Below are positions 16,281 through 25,529 of a DNA stretch of 64,000 nt, one piece after another. Location: the NCBI RefSeq assembly GCF_001275135.1, contig NZ_LFQU01000003.1, forward strand, positions 110,623 to 174,622, written 5' to 3'. Numbering within the stretch: the stretch's first letter is position 1; the number at the start of each line of letters is the position of its first letter. Below the pieces are notes generated by a model that had not been told where the DNA came from, ran no database searches, and saw only the letters and a list, made by a program, of their open reading frames with translations. This DNA comes from Xylanibacter rarus (lineage in GTDB: Bacteria; Bacteroidota; Bacteroidia; Bacteroidales; Bacteroidaceae). Both the position numbers and the translations under genes were made by a program.

Positions 16281-18140
16281 ATGATAACGACATTAATAAT
16301 ACTTGCTGTTTCCGCTTTCTTTTTTGCAATAGGAAAAATACGTTCAGACATTGTTGCCCTGTGTGCTCTTATACTGCTTATGTCGTTGGGCATACTGACG
16401 CCTGAAGAGGCTCTTTCTGGCTTTTCAAATTCGGTGGTGATAATGATGGTAGGCCTGTTTGTTGTTGGCGGAGCTATATTTCAGACAGGACTTGCAAAGA
16501 TGATAAGCGGACGCATAATGAAGCTGGCAGGCGACAGCGAACTGCGCCTGTTTCTTCTGGTTATGACAGTTACATCCGTTATTGGGGCATTCGTCAGCAA
16601 CACGGGTACGGTAGCCCTTATGTTGCCTATCGTTGTGAGTCTTGCAGCCAAGGCCGGCATAAGTGCGGGGCGCCTGCTCATGCCGTTAGCCTTTGCCAGC
16701 AGCCTTGGCGGTATGCTGACGCTTATCGGTACGCCGCCCAACCTTGTTATTCAGGGCGTTCTTTCTGAGAATGGCTATGCTCCGTTGTCGTTTTTCTCGT
16801 TCACTCCTGTCGGACTGATATGCATCGTCATCGGCATCATCGTGCTTCTGCCGCTCAGCAAGTGGCTGCTTGTCAAGAAAAATGACGGCGACAAGGATAA
16901 GGAGCACAAGACAAAATCTCTCGACGAACTTGTGCGTGAATACCGTCTTGATGAAAACCTTTCGCGCTTTGTCGTAGGGGCCGGATCGAAGGCTAAGGGA
17001 AAGACTGTGGCTGAGCTTGACGTACACAACCGTTATGGACTTACTGTGCTGGAAATAAGGCGTGAGACAACCAGGCAGAAGGGTATAATAAAAAGTGTAA
17101 GTCAGAAGCTTGCCGGTCCGAATACAATAATGCAGGACGGCGACATAATATACGTGATAGGGGAGAGAGAACAGGCATTGCGGCTTGCTGCAGACTACTC
17201 TTTGGACATCCCTTCAAAGGCTGTTTCTGACGGACGTGCAGACCATGAGTCACTCGACTTTTATGACATTGGCATTGCTGAGATAGTATTGCTGCCTACA
17301 TCGCGCCTCGTAAACCGTCTGCTAAAGGAGTCGTCGTTCCGCTCTAAATATGGCATAAACATAATCGGCATAAGGCGTAAGGGCGAATATATAATGGAGG
17401 GTCTGCCTGATGTGCGCCTGCATGGGGGCGACGTGCTTCTGGTTCAGGGAACATGGGCCAACATAAGCCGTTTAGGCAGGGATGAGGACGACTGGGTGGT
17501 GCTGGGACAGCCGCTCGAAGAGGCCGCAAAGGTTACTCTCGACTATAAGGCACCGCTGGCAGCCTGCATAATGTTGCTAATGATAGCCATGATGGTGTTC
17601 GACTTTATTCCAGTAGCTCCAGTTACGGCTGTTATGATAGCCGGCGTGCTGATGGTGCTTACGGGATGTTTCCGTAACGTTGAGGCTGCATATAAGACAA
17701 TTAACTGGGAGAGCGTGGTGCTTATTGCTGCCATGTTGCCTATGTCTGTGGCACTGGAGAAAACCGGAGCTTCGGCATTGATTTCTCATTCGCTTGTAAG
17801 CGGATTGGGTGCATACGGCCCGTTTGTGTTGCTTGCAGGAATTTATTTCACGACGTCGCTTCTTACTATGTTTATAAGCAACACTGCTACGGCTGTGCTT
17901 ATGGCTCCCATTGCCTTGGCTTCCGCGACGGAAACTGGGTTAAGTCCATATCCATTCCTTTTTGCTGTTACGCTTGGTGCCAGCATGTGTTTTGCCTCAC
18001 CGTTTTCAACACCGCCAAATGCACTTGTCATGCAGGCCGGGCGGTACACATTTATGGACTATGTAAAAGTTGGACTTCCTCTGCAGATAATTATAGGTCT
18101 GGTTATGGTGTTTGTTCTGCCTCTGCTTTTCCCGTTCTGA
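16281..18140 (+). CDS. SLC13/DASS family permease with two TrkA-C domains
   Basis: A 619-residue inner-membrane transporter, read from the ATG at 16281 (MITTLIILAVSAFFFAIGK). The longer frame from 16149 starts inside the promoter and is rejected. About ten to twelve membrane segments are split by a soluble region (about residues 205-395) holding two RCK_C/TrkA-C domains (EYRLDENLSRFVV ... DGDIIYVIGE and DIGIAEIVLLPTSRLVNRLL). Both halves carry the typical SNT motif (VSNTGTVALMLP; ISNTATAVLMAP). Relatives move sulfate, di- or tricarboxylates or other anions, usually with sodium. The TrkA-C domains suggest ligand gating. The substrate is not evident. Confidence 0.88.
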   Translation: MITTLIILAVSAFFFAIGKIRSDIVALCALILLMSLGILTPEEALSGFSNSVVIMMVGLFVVGGAIFQTGLAKMISGRIMKLAGDSELRLFLLVMTVTSVIGAFVSNTGTVALMLPIVVSLAAKAGISAGRLLMPLAFASSLGGMLTLIGTPPNLVIQGVLSENGYAPLSFFSFTPVGLICIVIGIIVLLPLSKWLLVKKNDGDKDKEHKTKSLDELVREYRLDENLSRFVVGAGSKAKGKTVAELDVHNRYGLTVLEIRRETTRQKGIIKSVSQKLAGPNTIMQDGDIIYVIGEREQALRLAADYSLDIPSKAVSDGRADHESLDFYDIGIAEIVLLPTSRLVNRLLKESSFRSKYGINIIGIRRKGEYIMEGLPDVRLHGGDVLLVQGTWANISRLGRDEDDWVVLGQPLEEAAKVTLDYKAPLAACIMLLMIAMMVFDFIPVAPVTAVMIAGVLMVLTGCFRNVEAAYKTINWESVVLIAAMLPMSVALEKTGASALISHSLVSGLGAYGPFVLLAGIYFTTSLLTMFISNTATAVLMAPIALASATETGLSPYPFLFAVTLGASMCFASPFSTPPNALVMQAGRYTFMDYVKVGLPLQIIIGLVMVFVLPLLFPF

Positions 18141-18232
18141 CAAACCGGTATTTATTGTGGCCGGATAAGCAGTGATAAACCATTCATACAAAATTATATG
18201 GCTTTACTTTTAATATAATTGCCTATTAAAGC

Positions 18233-18284
18233 AAAACTGGCCATATCATCACTCAGAAAAGAGTGTTATGATATGGCCAGTTTT
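18233..18284. terminator. Long bidirectional terminator hairpin
   Basis: Arms AAAACTGGCCATATCAT (18233-18249) and ATGATATGGCCAGTTTT (18268-18284) match perfectly. An inner CACTC/GAGTG stem extends the pairing to 22 bp with a two-base bulge. It lies between converging genes. Confidence 0.9.
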
Positions 18285-18353
18285 ATTATTGTCTGCTCCG
18301 TTTGTGCGGGTTCTTGTTAATTTAAATACCAAAGAGTGCTGACAGTGGTGTGT

Positions 18354-18767
18354 TTATTCGCCTATAATCGTGGCAACTATGCGTCTCGGGCCGCCGTGGC
18401 TCCTGTATTCACAGAGATAAATACCCTGCCATGTGCCGAGATTCAGACGGCCGTCAGTTATGGGTATGCTGAGACTCACGCCTGATATGACAGATTTTGC
18501 ATGGGCCGGCATGTCATCGCTTCCTTCAAGGGTATGACAAAAGTATGGCTGATTTTCGGGTACTATGTGGTTGAATATGCCTTCCATGTCTGTGCGTACG
18601 TCAGGGTCTGCATTTTCGTTTATGCAAAGTCCGCAGCTTGTATGTTTAACAAATAGATTAAGCAGTCCGTTTTTAGGCAGTTGCGGCAGCTGGCTTATTA
18701 TCTCGTTGCTTATAAGATGAAAGCCTCGTGTACGCGGCTTCAGTGTAAATTCCGTCTGTTTTATCAT
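18354..18767 (-). CDS. YjbQ/UPF0047 family protein
   Basis: A 137-residue protein of the YjbQ (secondary thiamine-phosphate synthase) family. The conserved FVKHTSCGLCINENAD, NHIVPENQPYFCHTLEG and GTWQGIYLCEYRSHG blocks are present and hold the family's His/Cys/Asp residues. Family members have weak thiamine phosphate synthase activity in E. coli assays, but the physiological role is unsettled. It lies 55 bp behind the TonB receptor gene on the same strand and could be co-transcribed with it. Confidence 0.85.
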   Translation of the reverse strand: MIKQTEFTLKPRTRGFHLISNEIISQLPQLPKNGLLNLFVKHTSCGLCINENADPDVRTDMEGIFNHIVPENQPYFCHTLEGSDDMPAHAKSVISGVSLSIPITDGRLNLGTWQGIYLCEYRSHGGPRRIVATIIGE

Positions 18768-18822
18768 TTCTTATAAAATTATCTGTTGCTTGTTGTTATG
18801 TAAATTTCTGTCCTCCATTGTG

Positions 18823-21297
18823 TCAGAAATGTAGGTCGATGTCAAATCCTGCTTGTATCGGAGTGCCGCGCTGAGCTAGATAAATGGTTTGTCCGGATGC
18901 GCTGCTGTCGAATGCGAATGTGTTGTAATGAGTGTCTGTAATGTTACGGCACCACAGTTTCAGGCTTACGCCGGTGAAGTTAATGTCGGCATGTGCTCCT
19001 AACAGAGCATAGAATGGCTGGCTGTATGTGTTGGCCTCATTCCAGTATGTGCGTCCCTGAGCTGTTACGTCTGCGCCGATGACAACAGACTGTACGGCTG
19101 ACCCATTGAGCCTTATTCTGTAGTCAGCTCTGGCATTTAGGGTGTGCATAGGTATGAATGGCACACGTTTCCCGTTGTAGCTTATCTCGGTGTCATTGCT
19201 TGTCTCGTTGTATTCTTTGAATGTCGCTCTTGTAAGGCCGTATCCAGCCGACCATGTAAGACTGTTGTCGAACGCACTGCCGCGCAGTGCTGCTTCAAGT
19301 CCCCAGCTTATGCTTTTTCCTGCATTGACCATCATTCGTCCGAATCCGTATTCACCGGCCATTACTGATAATTGCTGGTTGCGTATCTGCATGTAATACA
19401 CGGCTAAATCGGCATGAATCTTATTGTCAAACAGGTTAAGATGGGCACCGATTTCATAGTTCCAGCTTTCCTCCGGCTTGTATGATATCGTATTGTTTAT
19501 TTCATCATAGTCTGCCTGTGTGTGAGGTATGTCGTAGCTCCCGGTCATGGCTTTGTTGCTGTTTTCGTTAAGTTCATGTTGAAGTATGTCTGAAAACATC
19601 TGTATGTTGTAGCCTCCGGCCCTGTATCCCTTACATACAGTGGCATACACGTTACTTCCGTCAGAGTCAATTGTGTAGCTAAGACCTACTTTCGGAAGTA
19701 GTTGGCTATAGTTGTCGTGCGACATGTTGTTGAGCATTGATGTCAATGTGTTTGTCATGCTTTGTCCCATAACATTTGCCGTAATTGCCATTGCAGCGTA
19801 TGTGTCGTAATGCACTTTTACCCTGTTGTAGTCGTATCTAAGTCCAAGTGTGGCTGTCAGCCGGTCTGTAAGACTGATGTTAGATTCATGGAAAACGCCG
19901 ATGTTGAGCTGTGGAGTGTTGAATGTAGCCGGAACTTTCATGTCTGCGCTTACATTAATTCCTCCAGCTTTCTCTATTGCAGCAGCAGCTGCTTTTTCGG
20001 CTGCAGCCTGCGGCATGCCTGCTGCAACCATCTTGTCGATCATTGCCTTAAGTATTGAATTATACATTGCCGACTGTATTCCGCCTGATATGCGGCCGGT
20101 AAAGTCTTCGTCGAAAAATACAGGGGCGTCAGTTCTTAGCCATTGGTACGATCCATAAAGGCCTGTAGCATGTTTCCATTTACCTTCTGTGTTATTTCTT
20201 ACGGTCAGTTCCTGTGTTATTGCGTTAGTGAGCTGCCGCTGCTCCAGATGCATAAAGTCGGATGCAAGGTAGTCTTGGTCCATCATCATGCAATCGTCCA
20301 TGAACTGATAACTTGTGGTTGATGTCAGTGTAAATTTGTCTGTTGCATATTTAAGGTTAAGGCCAGTGTTAAGCATATTTCGTTTATAGCTGTTTTGTCT
20401 GTTGGCCGATGGTGATTCAACATTGTTGGTCGTTATGTCAAGCAGACCATATGGGAAGGCGTTTTGGTTTACATACTGATAATCGGCTGTAAAGTCTATT
20501 GTGAACCTGTCTGTTAGTCTTGACACAAAGCGTGCCTTGCCGCCAGCCTCATTATAATTGTCAGCTCTGTTGCCTGTTGTCTGATTCTTAAAGAATCCGT
20601 TACTTCCGCTATAAAAACCTGCAATGCTGAAGGCAGCGTTATCACCAAGCTTTCCGTAATGAGCTGCTTCAAAATCTCTTTGAAAATGTGTGCCCAGACC
20701 AAGATGAATGTCTGTTCCCTGATATTTCATCGGATTTTTGGTATATAAGCGCAACAGTCCGCCTTCTGTATTCATGCCATACAGTGTGCCTTGTGGACCA
20801 CGTAGAATGTCGGCGCGGTCAATCTGGTATGTATGTATGTTGAATGCGCTCTTGTTTACCATGGGGATGCCGTCGACATATATTCCTATTGCAGGATTGT
20901 TTACTCGCGAGCCTATACCACGGATATACATTGAAGATGTAAGACGTGAACCGTATGCAGGCATTGCGAAAGAAGGTACATAGCTGGCAAGCATGCTCAG
21001 GTCTGTTATTCCAAGGCTGTTTATGTCGTTGCCGGTGAACATTGAAGAGCTAAGTGGCTGCTGCCTCAGAAGCAAAGCTTCTTTGGGCTGTGATACGATG
21101 ACAACTTCATCAAGGTTGTATACTCGTGAAGTGTCTGTTGCTTCAATTTTATTTGCAACGTCTGTCAAAGAGACTTTGTTTTCAGAAAATGCAGTGTTAC
21201 CACAATATTTAAACACTGCAGCCTGACTTTCGGTTGTTGTTAACCACATCAAGGCAACTGCCATGTATGTTATTTTTTTGTATCCATTTGTATTCAC
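18823..21297 (-). CDS. TonB-dependent outer membrane receptor
   Basis: About 824 residues from a GTG at 21297; a TTG at 21318 overlaps the -7 box and an ATG lies at 21264. A signal peptide (YKKITYMAVALMWLTTTESQA) precedes the plug domain (about 45-190: LGITDLSMLASYVPSF, GIYVDGIPMVNKSAF, DILRGPQGTLYGMNTEGGLL) and a 22-strand beta-barrel. There is no carboxypeptidase-like N-terminal domain, so it is not a SusC. It resembles siderophore- or cofactor-type receptors. An Ala-rich loop (PQAAAEKAAAAAIEKAGG) near residue 430 is unusual. No SusD-like or binding protein gene is next to it, so the ligand is unknown. Confidence 0.88.
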   Translation of the reverse strand: MNTNGYKKITYMAVALMWLTTTESQAAVFKYCGNTAFSENKVSLTDVANKIEATDTSRVYNLDEVVIVSQPKEALLLRQQPLSSSMFTGNDINSLGITDLSMLASYVPSFAMPAYGSRLTSSMYIRGIGSRVNNPAIGIYVDGIPMVNKSAFNIHTYQIDRADILRGPQGTLYGMNTEGGLLRLYTKNPMKYQGTDIHLGLGTHFQRDFEAAHYGKLGDNAAFSIAGFYSGSNGFFKNQTTGNRADNYNEAGGKARFVSRLTDRFTIDFTADYQYVNQNAFPYGLLDITTNNVESPSANRQNSYKRNMLNTGLNLKYATDKFTLTSTTSYQFMDDCMMMDQDYLASDFMHLEQRQLTNAITQELTVRNNTEGKWKHATGLYGSYQWLRTDAPVFFDEDFTGRISGGIQSAMYNSILKAMIDKMVAAGMPQAAAEKAAAAAIEKAGGINVSADMKVPATFNTPQLNIGVFHESNISLTDRLTATLGLRYDYNRVKVHYDTYAAMAITANVMGQSMTNTLTSMLNNMSHDNYSQLLPKVGLSYTIDSDGSNVYATVCKGYRAGGYNIQMFSDILQHELNENSNKAMTGSYDIPHTQADYDEINNTISYKPEESWNYEIGAHLNLFDNKIHADLAVYYMQIRNQQLSVMAGEYGFGRMMVNAGKSISWGLEAALRGSAFDNSLTWSAGYGLTRATFKEYNETSNDTEISYNGKRVPFIPMHTLNARADYRIRLNGSAVQSVVIGADVTAQGRTYWNEANTYSQPFYALLGAHADINFTGVSLKLWCRNITDTHYNTFAFDSSASGQTIYLAQRGTPIQAGFDIDLHF

Positions 21298-21314
21298 CGT
21301 TTTTATTTTCGCCT

Positions 21315-21323
21315 GCAAAATTA
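21315..21323 (-). promoter_or_regulatory. Promoter -7 box of the TonB receptor gene
   Basis: Reads TAATTTTGC on the minus strand. It ends about 18 bases before the proposed GTG start, so the leader would be very short. Confidence 0.6.
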
Positions 21324-21778
21324 AGTATTACACATTTTATGTGCAATCCTTATTTATGTGGATTTTTGTATTGTAGTTGTATGTGTTTTTTGTTGGTTTC
21401 GTTCTATTTTTATCACAACAGGTCAGAAGCTTATGACCTATTTTTATTTATATAAAATAGGTCGTCTATGGTTTCGGTATATTGGTTGTTTTATAAAACA
21501 GATTTATAAAAAGGAAAGTGTTAATATGGTAAGTCTAATATTGTTTAGTGGTAAAACTGGTTTTGAGTTGGCATTTTGATTTATATACTATGCCGATTTT
21601 ATATTGCATTGCATGCAGAATAAATTGTACAATTAATGCAGTCAGCAAAATATATCACTGGCTTTTATGCGTTTATCTAAATGGAGATATAACTTGGTAA
21701 TTAAAGCTGTGTGAAACACACATATTAATGTGTGGAGCTTATTGTGTTATATATTGTACGGAAATCTAGAGGACCAGA
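21324..21778. other. Gene-free AT-rich spacer with two palindromes
   Basis: No credible gene. GACCTATTTT (21435-21444) pairs perfectly with AAAATAGGTC (21454-21463). CACACAT (21717-21723) pairs with ATGTGTG (21728-21734), just beyond the purN stop codon, and may be its terminator. The first palindrome lies far upstream of the receptor promoter and could be a regulator site. Confidence 0.5.
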
Positions 21779-22354
21779 TTAAGAATTCATTTTTAACACA
21801 ACATCTTCTATTGTCTTCGGAAAATATTTCTGTTCAAGTTCATGAACCTTTGACTCGATAACTTCTACCGTGTCGTTTTCCGTGAGTGGGGTTGTATATT
21901 GCTTTATGATTGCGCCACCATCGCATACATTGCTCACAAAGTGTATCGTGATGCCTGTTTCTGTTTCTTTTGCAGCTTTAACGGCTTCATGAACATGATG
22001 TCCGTACATGCCTTTGCCACCAAATTTTGGCAGTAGTGACGGATGTATGTTTATAATTCTATTTTCAAAATTTTCAATGAGAAAATCAGGTATCATGAGC
22101 AGAAATCCTGCTAATACGATGAAATTAATATCATTCTCTTTTAACAAAGACAACATTATCTCCGCATTGTTTATTTCTGCTTTTGTCAATACTTTGCAGG
22201 GAACATTATATTTGCTGGCACGAGTCAAGACATAAGCATCTTGCTTGTTGCTGATAACAAGATTAATGTTTATATCTTTGTGGTCAGTGAAATATCTTAT
22301 TATATTTTCACAGTTAGTGCCGTTTCCGGATGCAAATATTGCGATGTTTGTCAT
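21779..22354 (-). CDS. purN: Phosphoribosylglycinamide formyltransferase
   Basis: A 191-residue enzyme of purine synthesis that transfers the formyl group of 10-formyl-tetrahydrofolate to GAR. The start at 22354 (MTNIAIFASGNGTN) places the substrate loop at the N-terminus; a longer frame to 22387 would overlap the upstream gene. Catalytic Asn, His and Asp are visible in NIHPSLLPKFGGKGMYG and VCDGGAIIKQ. It is the last gene of a probable rplY-pth-S4-purN operon. Confidence 0.93.
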   Translation of the reverse strand: MTNIAIFASGNGTNCENIIRYFTDHKDININLVISNKQDAYVLTRASKYNVPCKVLTKAEINNAEIMLSLLKENDINFIVLAGFLLMIPDFLIENFENRIINIHPSLLPKFGGKGMYGHHVHEAVKAAKETETGITIHFVSNVCDGGAIIKQYTTPLTENDTVEVIESKVHELEQKYFPKTIEDVVLKMNS

Positions 22355-22383
22355 TTGGTTTGTATTTAATGATATTATTGTTT

Positions 22384-22812
22384 TCAAAACTCATCGTCAT
22401 CGAAAGAGTCATCCCAGTCGTCGAATCCGAATTCTGCCGGTTCTATAAATGCGTCCAGACTTCTTCTTTCTTTCTTTGTCGGACGACCTGTTCCTCGTGC
22501 ACGGTCAATGAAACCGCTGATGCGGTTCATCTCAAGAATTTCATATTGTTTAGGATCTGTAACATTCTCATAAATGCCAGGAATGAGCTTGGCGCCTACG
22601 CGTTGTTCTATGCATTGTAATATCTTAAATGAGTATGTTACAGGAGGCTTCTTCACGGATACAGTTTCCCCTATTTTAACCATGTGCGAGGGCTTTACGT
22701 TGACGCCGTTTATGGTTACTCTTCCGTTCTTGCAGGCATTGGCGGCCAGTGAGCGTGTCTTGAATATTCTTGACGCCCACAGCCATTTGTCTATTCTCGC
22801 AGTGTCTGCCAT
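22384..22812 (-). CDS. hslR: S4 domain RNA-binding protein (Hsp15-like)
   Basis: A 142-residue protein with an N-terminal S4 domain (ARIDKWLWASRIFKTRSLAA ... NGVNVKPSHMVKIGETVSV). Relatives of Hsp15 bind the 50S subunit carrying stalled nascent chains and help recycle it. The C-terminus is very acidic (DDWDDSFDDDEF). It overlaps pth by one base. The position between peptidyl-tRNA hydrolase and purN supports a ribosome rescue role. Confidence 0.82.
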   Translation of the reverse strand: MADTARIDKWLWASRIFKTRSLAANACKNGRVTINGVNVKPSHMVKIGETVSVKKPPVTYSFKILQCIEQRVGAKLIPGIYENVTDPKQYEILEMNRISGFIDRARGTGRPTKKERRSLDAFIEPAEFGFDDWDDSFDDDEF

Positions 22813-23384
22813 TATTGGTGCTTTTTGTTATATTGATTCATTGTAATGTTGACTCCAGCCAGTACAAAACTTTTGATTATTTCGATAGATGTGTCTATTG
22901 CCGGAGTAAGCGTCTTCATGTCTTCTTCGTCGTATTTTCCCAATACCCAGTCTACTTGTGCTCCTTTAGGAAAATCGTTGCCGATGCCTACACGCAGACG
23001 TGAATACTGTTGCGTACCGATGACGCTTTGGATATTTCCCAGACCGTTGTGCCCGCCATTGCTTCCGCTTGCTTTCAGACGTAATGCGCCTAATGGCAAT
23101 GACAAGTCGTCAACTACAACAAGAAGATGTTCAAGAGATATGTTCTCTTTGTTCATCCAGTATCTAACGGCATTGCCGCTGAGGTTCATGTATGTAGTTG
23201 GTTTAAGCAGTATGAGTTTGCGACCTTTTATGGATGTTTCTCCTATAAAGCCGTATCTGCGGTCTTCAAAAATAATATTGGACGCTTTCGCGAAAGCGTC
23301 CAATATCATAAATCCGGTATTGTGTCTGGTATTCTGGTATTCATCACCAGGATTTCCAAGTCCTACAATCAAGTATTTATCCAT
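22812..23384 (-). CDS. pth: Peptidyl-tRNA hydrolase
   Basis: A 190-residue enzyme that frees tRNA from stalled peptidyl-tRNA. Family motifs are complete: [18 protein letters not shown] with the catalytic His, [20 protein letters not shown] with the catalytic Asp, and [15 protein letters not shown]. It lies 10 bp behind rplY and overlaps the S4 gene; the rplY-pth pair is widely conserved. Confidence 0.96.
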   Translation of the reverse strand: MDKYLIVGLGNPGDEYQNTRHNTGFMILDAFAKASNIIFEDRRYGFIGETSIKGRKLILLKPTTYMNLSGNAVRYWMNKENISLEHLLVVVDDLSLPLGALRLKASGSNGGHNGLGNIQSVIGTQQYSRLRVGIGNDFPKGAQVDWVLGKYDEEDMKTLTPAIDTSIEIIKSFVLAGVNITMNQYNKKHQ

Positions 23385-23394
23385 TCTTTAGTTA

Positions 23395-23994
23395 TTATTC
23401 AGCGTCTTCAGCTTTGCTGGCTGCATTAGATTTACGTGTAGCCTTGATTGAGCATACAACAACCTCTTTGCTTGTAGCCATCTCCAGACCTTCGAAGTGC
23501 AGGTCGCCAACCTTGATGCTCTTACCGATCTTCAGGTCAGTAACATCAATGTCGAGGTGCTCAGGAATATCCTGATATTTAGCTGTAACGTTGATTTTGC
23601 GGATAGAAAGGTTCATACGTCCACCATCGCGGATACCCTGTGCAAGACCTGTGAGCTTAACAGGTATACCGATTGTGATAGGCTTCTGGTCGTTAACCTC
23701 ATAGAAGTCTACGTGCAGAAGTGCGTCTGTTACCGGGTGGAACTGCAGTTCCTTCAGTATTGCAGTATGGCTTTCACCATCGATAATAAGGTTTATTACA
23801 TAGATGTGAGGAGTGTAAACGATTTTGCGGAGCTCGTTCATCGGGCATGTGAATGCCAATGCTTTAGGTGCGCCGTTTTCGTCCTTTGCCTCACCATAAA
23901 GGTTACATGGGATAAATCCTTCTTTTCTCAGGTTCTTAGAAGATTTCTTACCGATGGTACTTCTTTTTTTACCGGTTACTTCAATTTCTTTCAT
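23395..23994 (-). CDS. rplY: Ribosomal protein L25/general stress protein Ctc
   Basis: A 199-residue long form (L25/TL5/Ctc) with the 5S rRNA-binding N-terminal domain (MKEIEVTGKKRSTIGKKSSK ... EGFIPCNLYG) and the beta-rich C-terminal domain (about 95-185). The tail is Lys/Ala-rich. It is the first gene of the probable rplY-pth-S4-purN operon and is divergent from nusB. Confidence 0.95.
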   Translation of the reverse strand: MKEIEVTGKKRSTIGKKSSKNLRKEGFIPCNLYGEAKDENGAPKALAFTCPMNELRKIVYTPHIYVINLIIDGESHTAILKELQFHPVTDALLHVDFYEVNDQKPITIGIPVKLTGLAQGIRDGGRMNLSIRKINVTAKYQDIPEHLDIDVTDLKIGKSIKVGDLHFEGLEMATSKEVVVCSIKATRKSNAASKAEDAE

Positions 23995-24088
23995 AATAAT
24001 TGTGTTACTCTAAATTAAGTTAATAAAATCTTGCTTAATTCACCATCACACGAGAATAAATTTCACGATGTGCTCTGAAAAAAGCGAT

Positions 24089-24121
24089 GCAAAGTTATTA
24101 CTTTTTATTCTAATGAGCAAA
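24089..24121 (-). promoter_or_regulatory. Promoter of the rplY operon
   Basis: Minus strand: TTTG at 24121-24118, 20 bp, TAACTTTGC at 24097-24089. The leader is about 90 nt. Confidence 0.75.
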
Positions 24122-24159
24122 TAATAACAATAAAAACATATAAAAACTATACCATTTTC

Positions 24160-24191
24160 TTGCAAATGTTCTTATTTTTACCTACTTTTGC
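24160..24191 (+). promoter_or_regulatory. Promoter of the nusB operon
   Basis: TTGC at 24160-24163, 19 bp, TACTTTTGC at 24183-24191. Confidence 0.75.
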
Positions 24192-24223
24192 ACGTATTAA
24201 AATAGAAAATAATCTATAAAATA

Positions 24224-25165
24224 ATGATTAACAGGGAATTAATTAGAATAAAGATAGTCCAGTTAACCTATGCATACTATCAAAACGGCAATCGGAATAT
24301 AGATGTGGCAGAGAAAGAATTGTTGTTCAGTCTTTCAAAAGCTTATCATCTTTACCATTATTTATTGGCATTGGTTGTTGCCGTGTCAAAAGAGGCACGC
24401 AAGCATTATGATGTCGAAGTGGCAAGGGCCAACCGAGAAAATACTGCCATGCCGTCAAGTAAGTTCGTTGATAATAAGTTTGCCATACAGCTGGAGGCAA
24501 ACCAGCAGCTCTGTGACTTTATCTCAACTCAGAAACAGACATGGGATGATGATATAGAGTTCGTAAGAAAACTATATTCTCAGATCGTTCAGAGCAGAAT
24601 CTACACAGACTATATGAGCAGTGATGACTCTTCTTATGAGGCAGACCGTGAATTGTGGCGCAAGCTTTATAAGACGTTCATTATGGAAAATGAGGAACTT
24701 GATGCTCTGCTCGAGGAAAAAAGTCTTTATTGGAATGATGACAAAGAGATTGTTGATACGTTTGTATTGAAGACAATAAAGCGCTTTGATCCTGCAAATG
24801 ATGATAAGCAGGAACTGCTGCCGGAGTATAAAGATGACGAAGACAAGGACTTTGCACGTAAACTTTTCCGCTCAACGATATTAAATGCAGACAAGTATCA
24901 GCATTATATGAGCGAGACTTCACGTAACTGGGACTTCTCACGTCTAGCATATATGGATGTCGTGATTATGCAGATTGCAATAGCCGAGATGCTTACATTT
25001 GCCAATATCCCTATTAACGTTACTATTAATGAGTACGTTGATTTGGCAAAGGTTTACAGCACTCCTAAGAGTGCCGGATATATCAACGGTATGCTTGACA
25101 CAATTGCAAGGCATCTTATAAATACTGGCGTGCTGTTGAAACCTATAAGTGACAATAAAAAATGA
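24224..25165 (+). CDS. nusB: Transcription antitermination factor NusB
   Basis: A 313-residue protein, about twice the E. coli length, as usual for Bacteroidetes, where an N-terminal extension precedes the NusB fold. The NusB domain spans about residues 200-305 (MSETSRNWDFSRLAYMDVVI ... NEYVDLAKVYSTPKSAGYIN). With S10 (NusE) it binds boxA RNA to support rRNA transcription. It is the first gene of the nusB-yajC-ybbR-coaE-DUF5606-nth run. Confidence 0.9.
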   Translation: MINRELIRIKIVQLTYAYYQNGNRNIDVAEKELLFSLSKAYHLYHYLLALVVAVSKEARKHYDVEVARANRENTAMPSSKFVDNKFAIQLEANQQLCDFISTQKQTWDDDIEFVRKLYSQIVQSRIYTDYMSSDDSSYEADRELWRKLYKTFIMENEELDALLEEKSLYWNDDKEIVDTFVLKTIKRFDPANDDKQELLPEYKDDEDKDFARKLFRSTILNADKYQHYMSETSRNWDFSRLAYMDVVIMQIAIAEMLTFANIPINVTINEYVDLAKVYSTPKSAGYINGMLDTIARHLINTGVLLKPISDNKK

Positions 25166-25196
25166 ATTAATAAATAAAATTAACTGAATTAACGAA

Positions 25197-25529
25197 ATGA
25201 ACACATTTATGTTTTTGGCTTCTCAGGCTCAGCAGGGAGGAAGTATGAGTTTTCTAATCTTTATGGTGGCTATATTCGCTATCATGTGGTTCTTTATGAT
25301 ACGTCCTCAGCAGAAGAAGCAGAAAGAGATCCGTAAGTTCCAGAATGCTCTTCAGGAAGGTACAAAGGTCGTAACCGGCGGTGGAATTTATGGTGAGGTT
25401 AAAAGAATAGACCTTGCAACCAATATTGTTGAAATAGAGATTGCAAAAGGTGTGACAATTCGTGTTGACAAAGGTTATGTATTTGCCGATGCGACATCAT
25501 CAGAGCTTACAGCTGGTCAAAACAAATAA
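25197..25529 (+). CDS. yajC: Preprotein translocase subunit YajC
   Basis: A 110-residue inner-membrane protein. One membrane segment (SFLIFMVAIFAIMWFFMI) is followed by the family signature RPQQKKQKEIRKF and a small beta domain. It associates with SecDF-YidC. It overlaps the next gene by one base (TAATG). Confidence 0.93.
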   Translation: MNTFMFLASQAQQGGSMSFLIFMVAIFAIMWFFMIRPQQKKQKEIRKFQNALQEGTKVVTGGGIYGEVKRIDLATNIVEIEIAKGVTIRVDKGYVFADATSSELTAGQNK

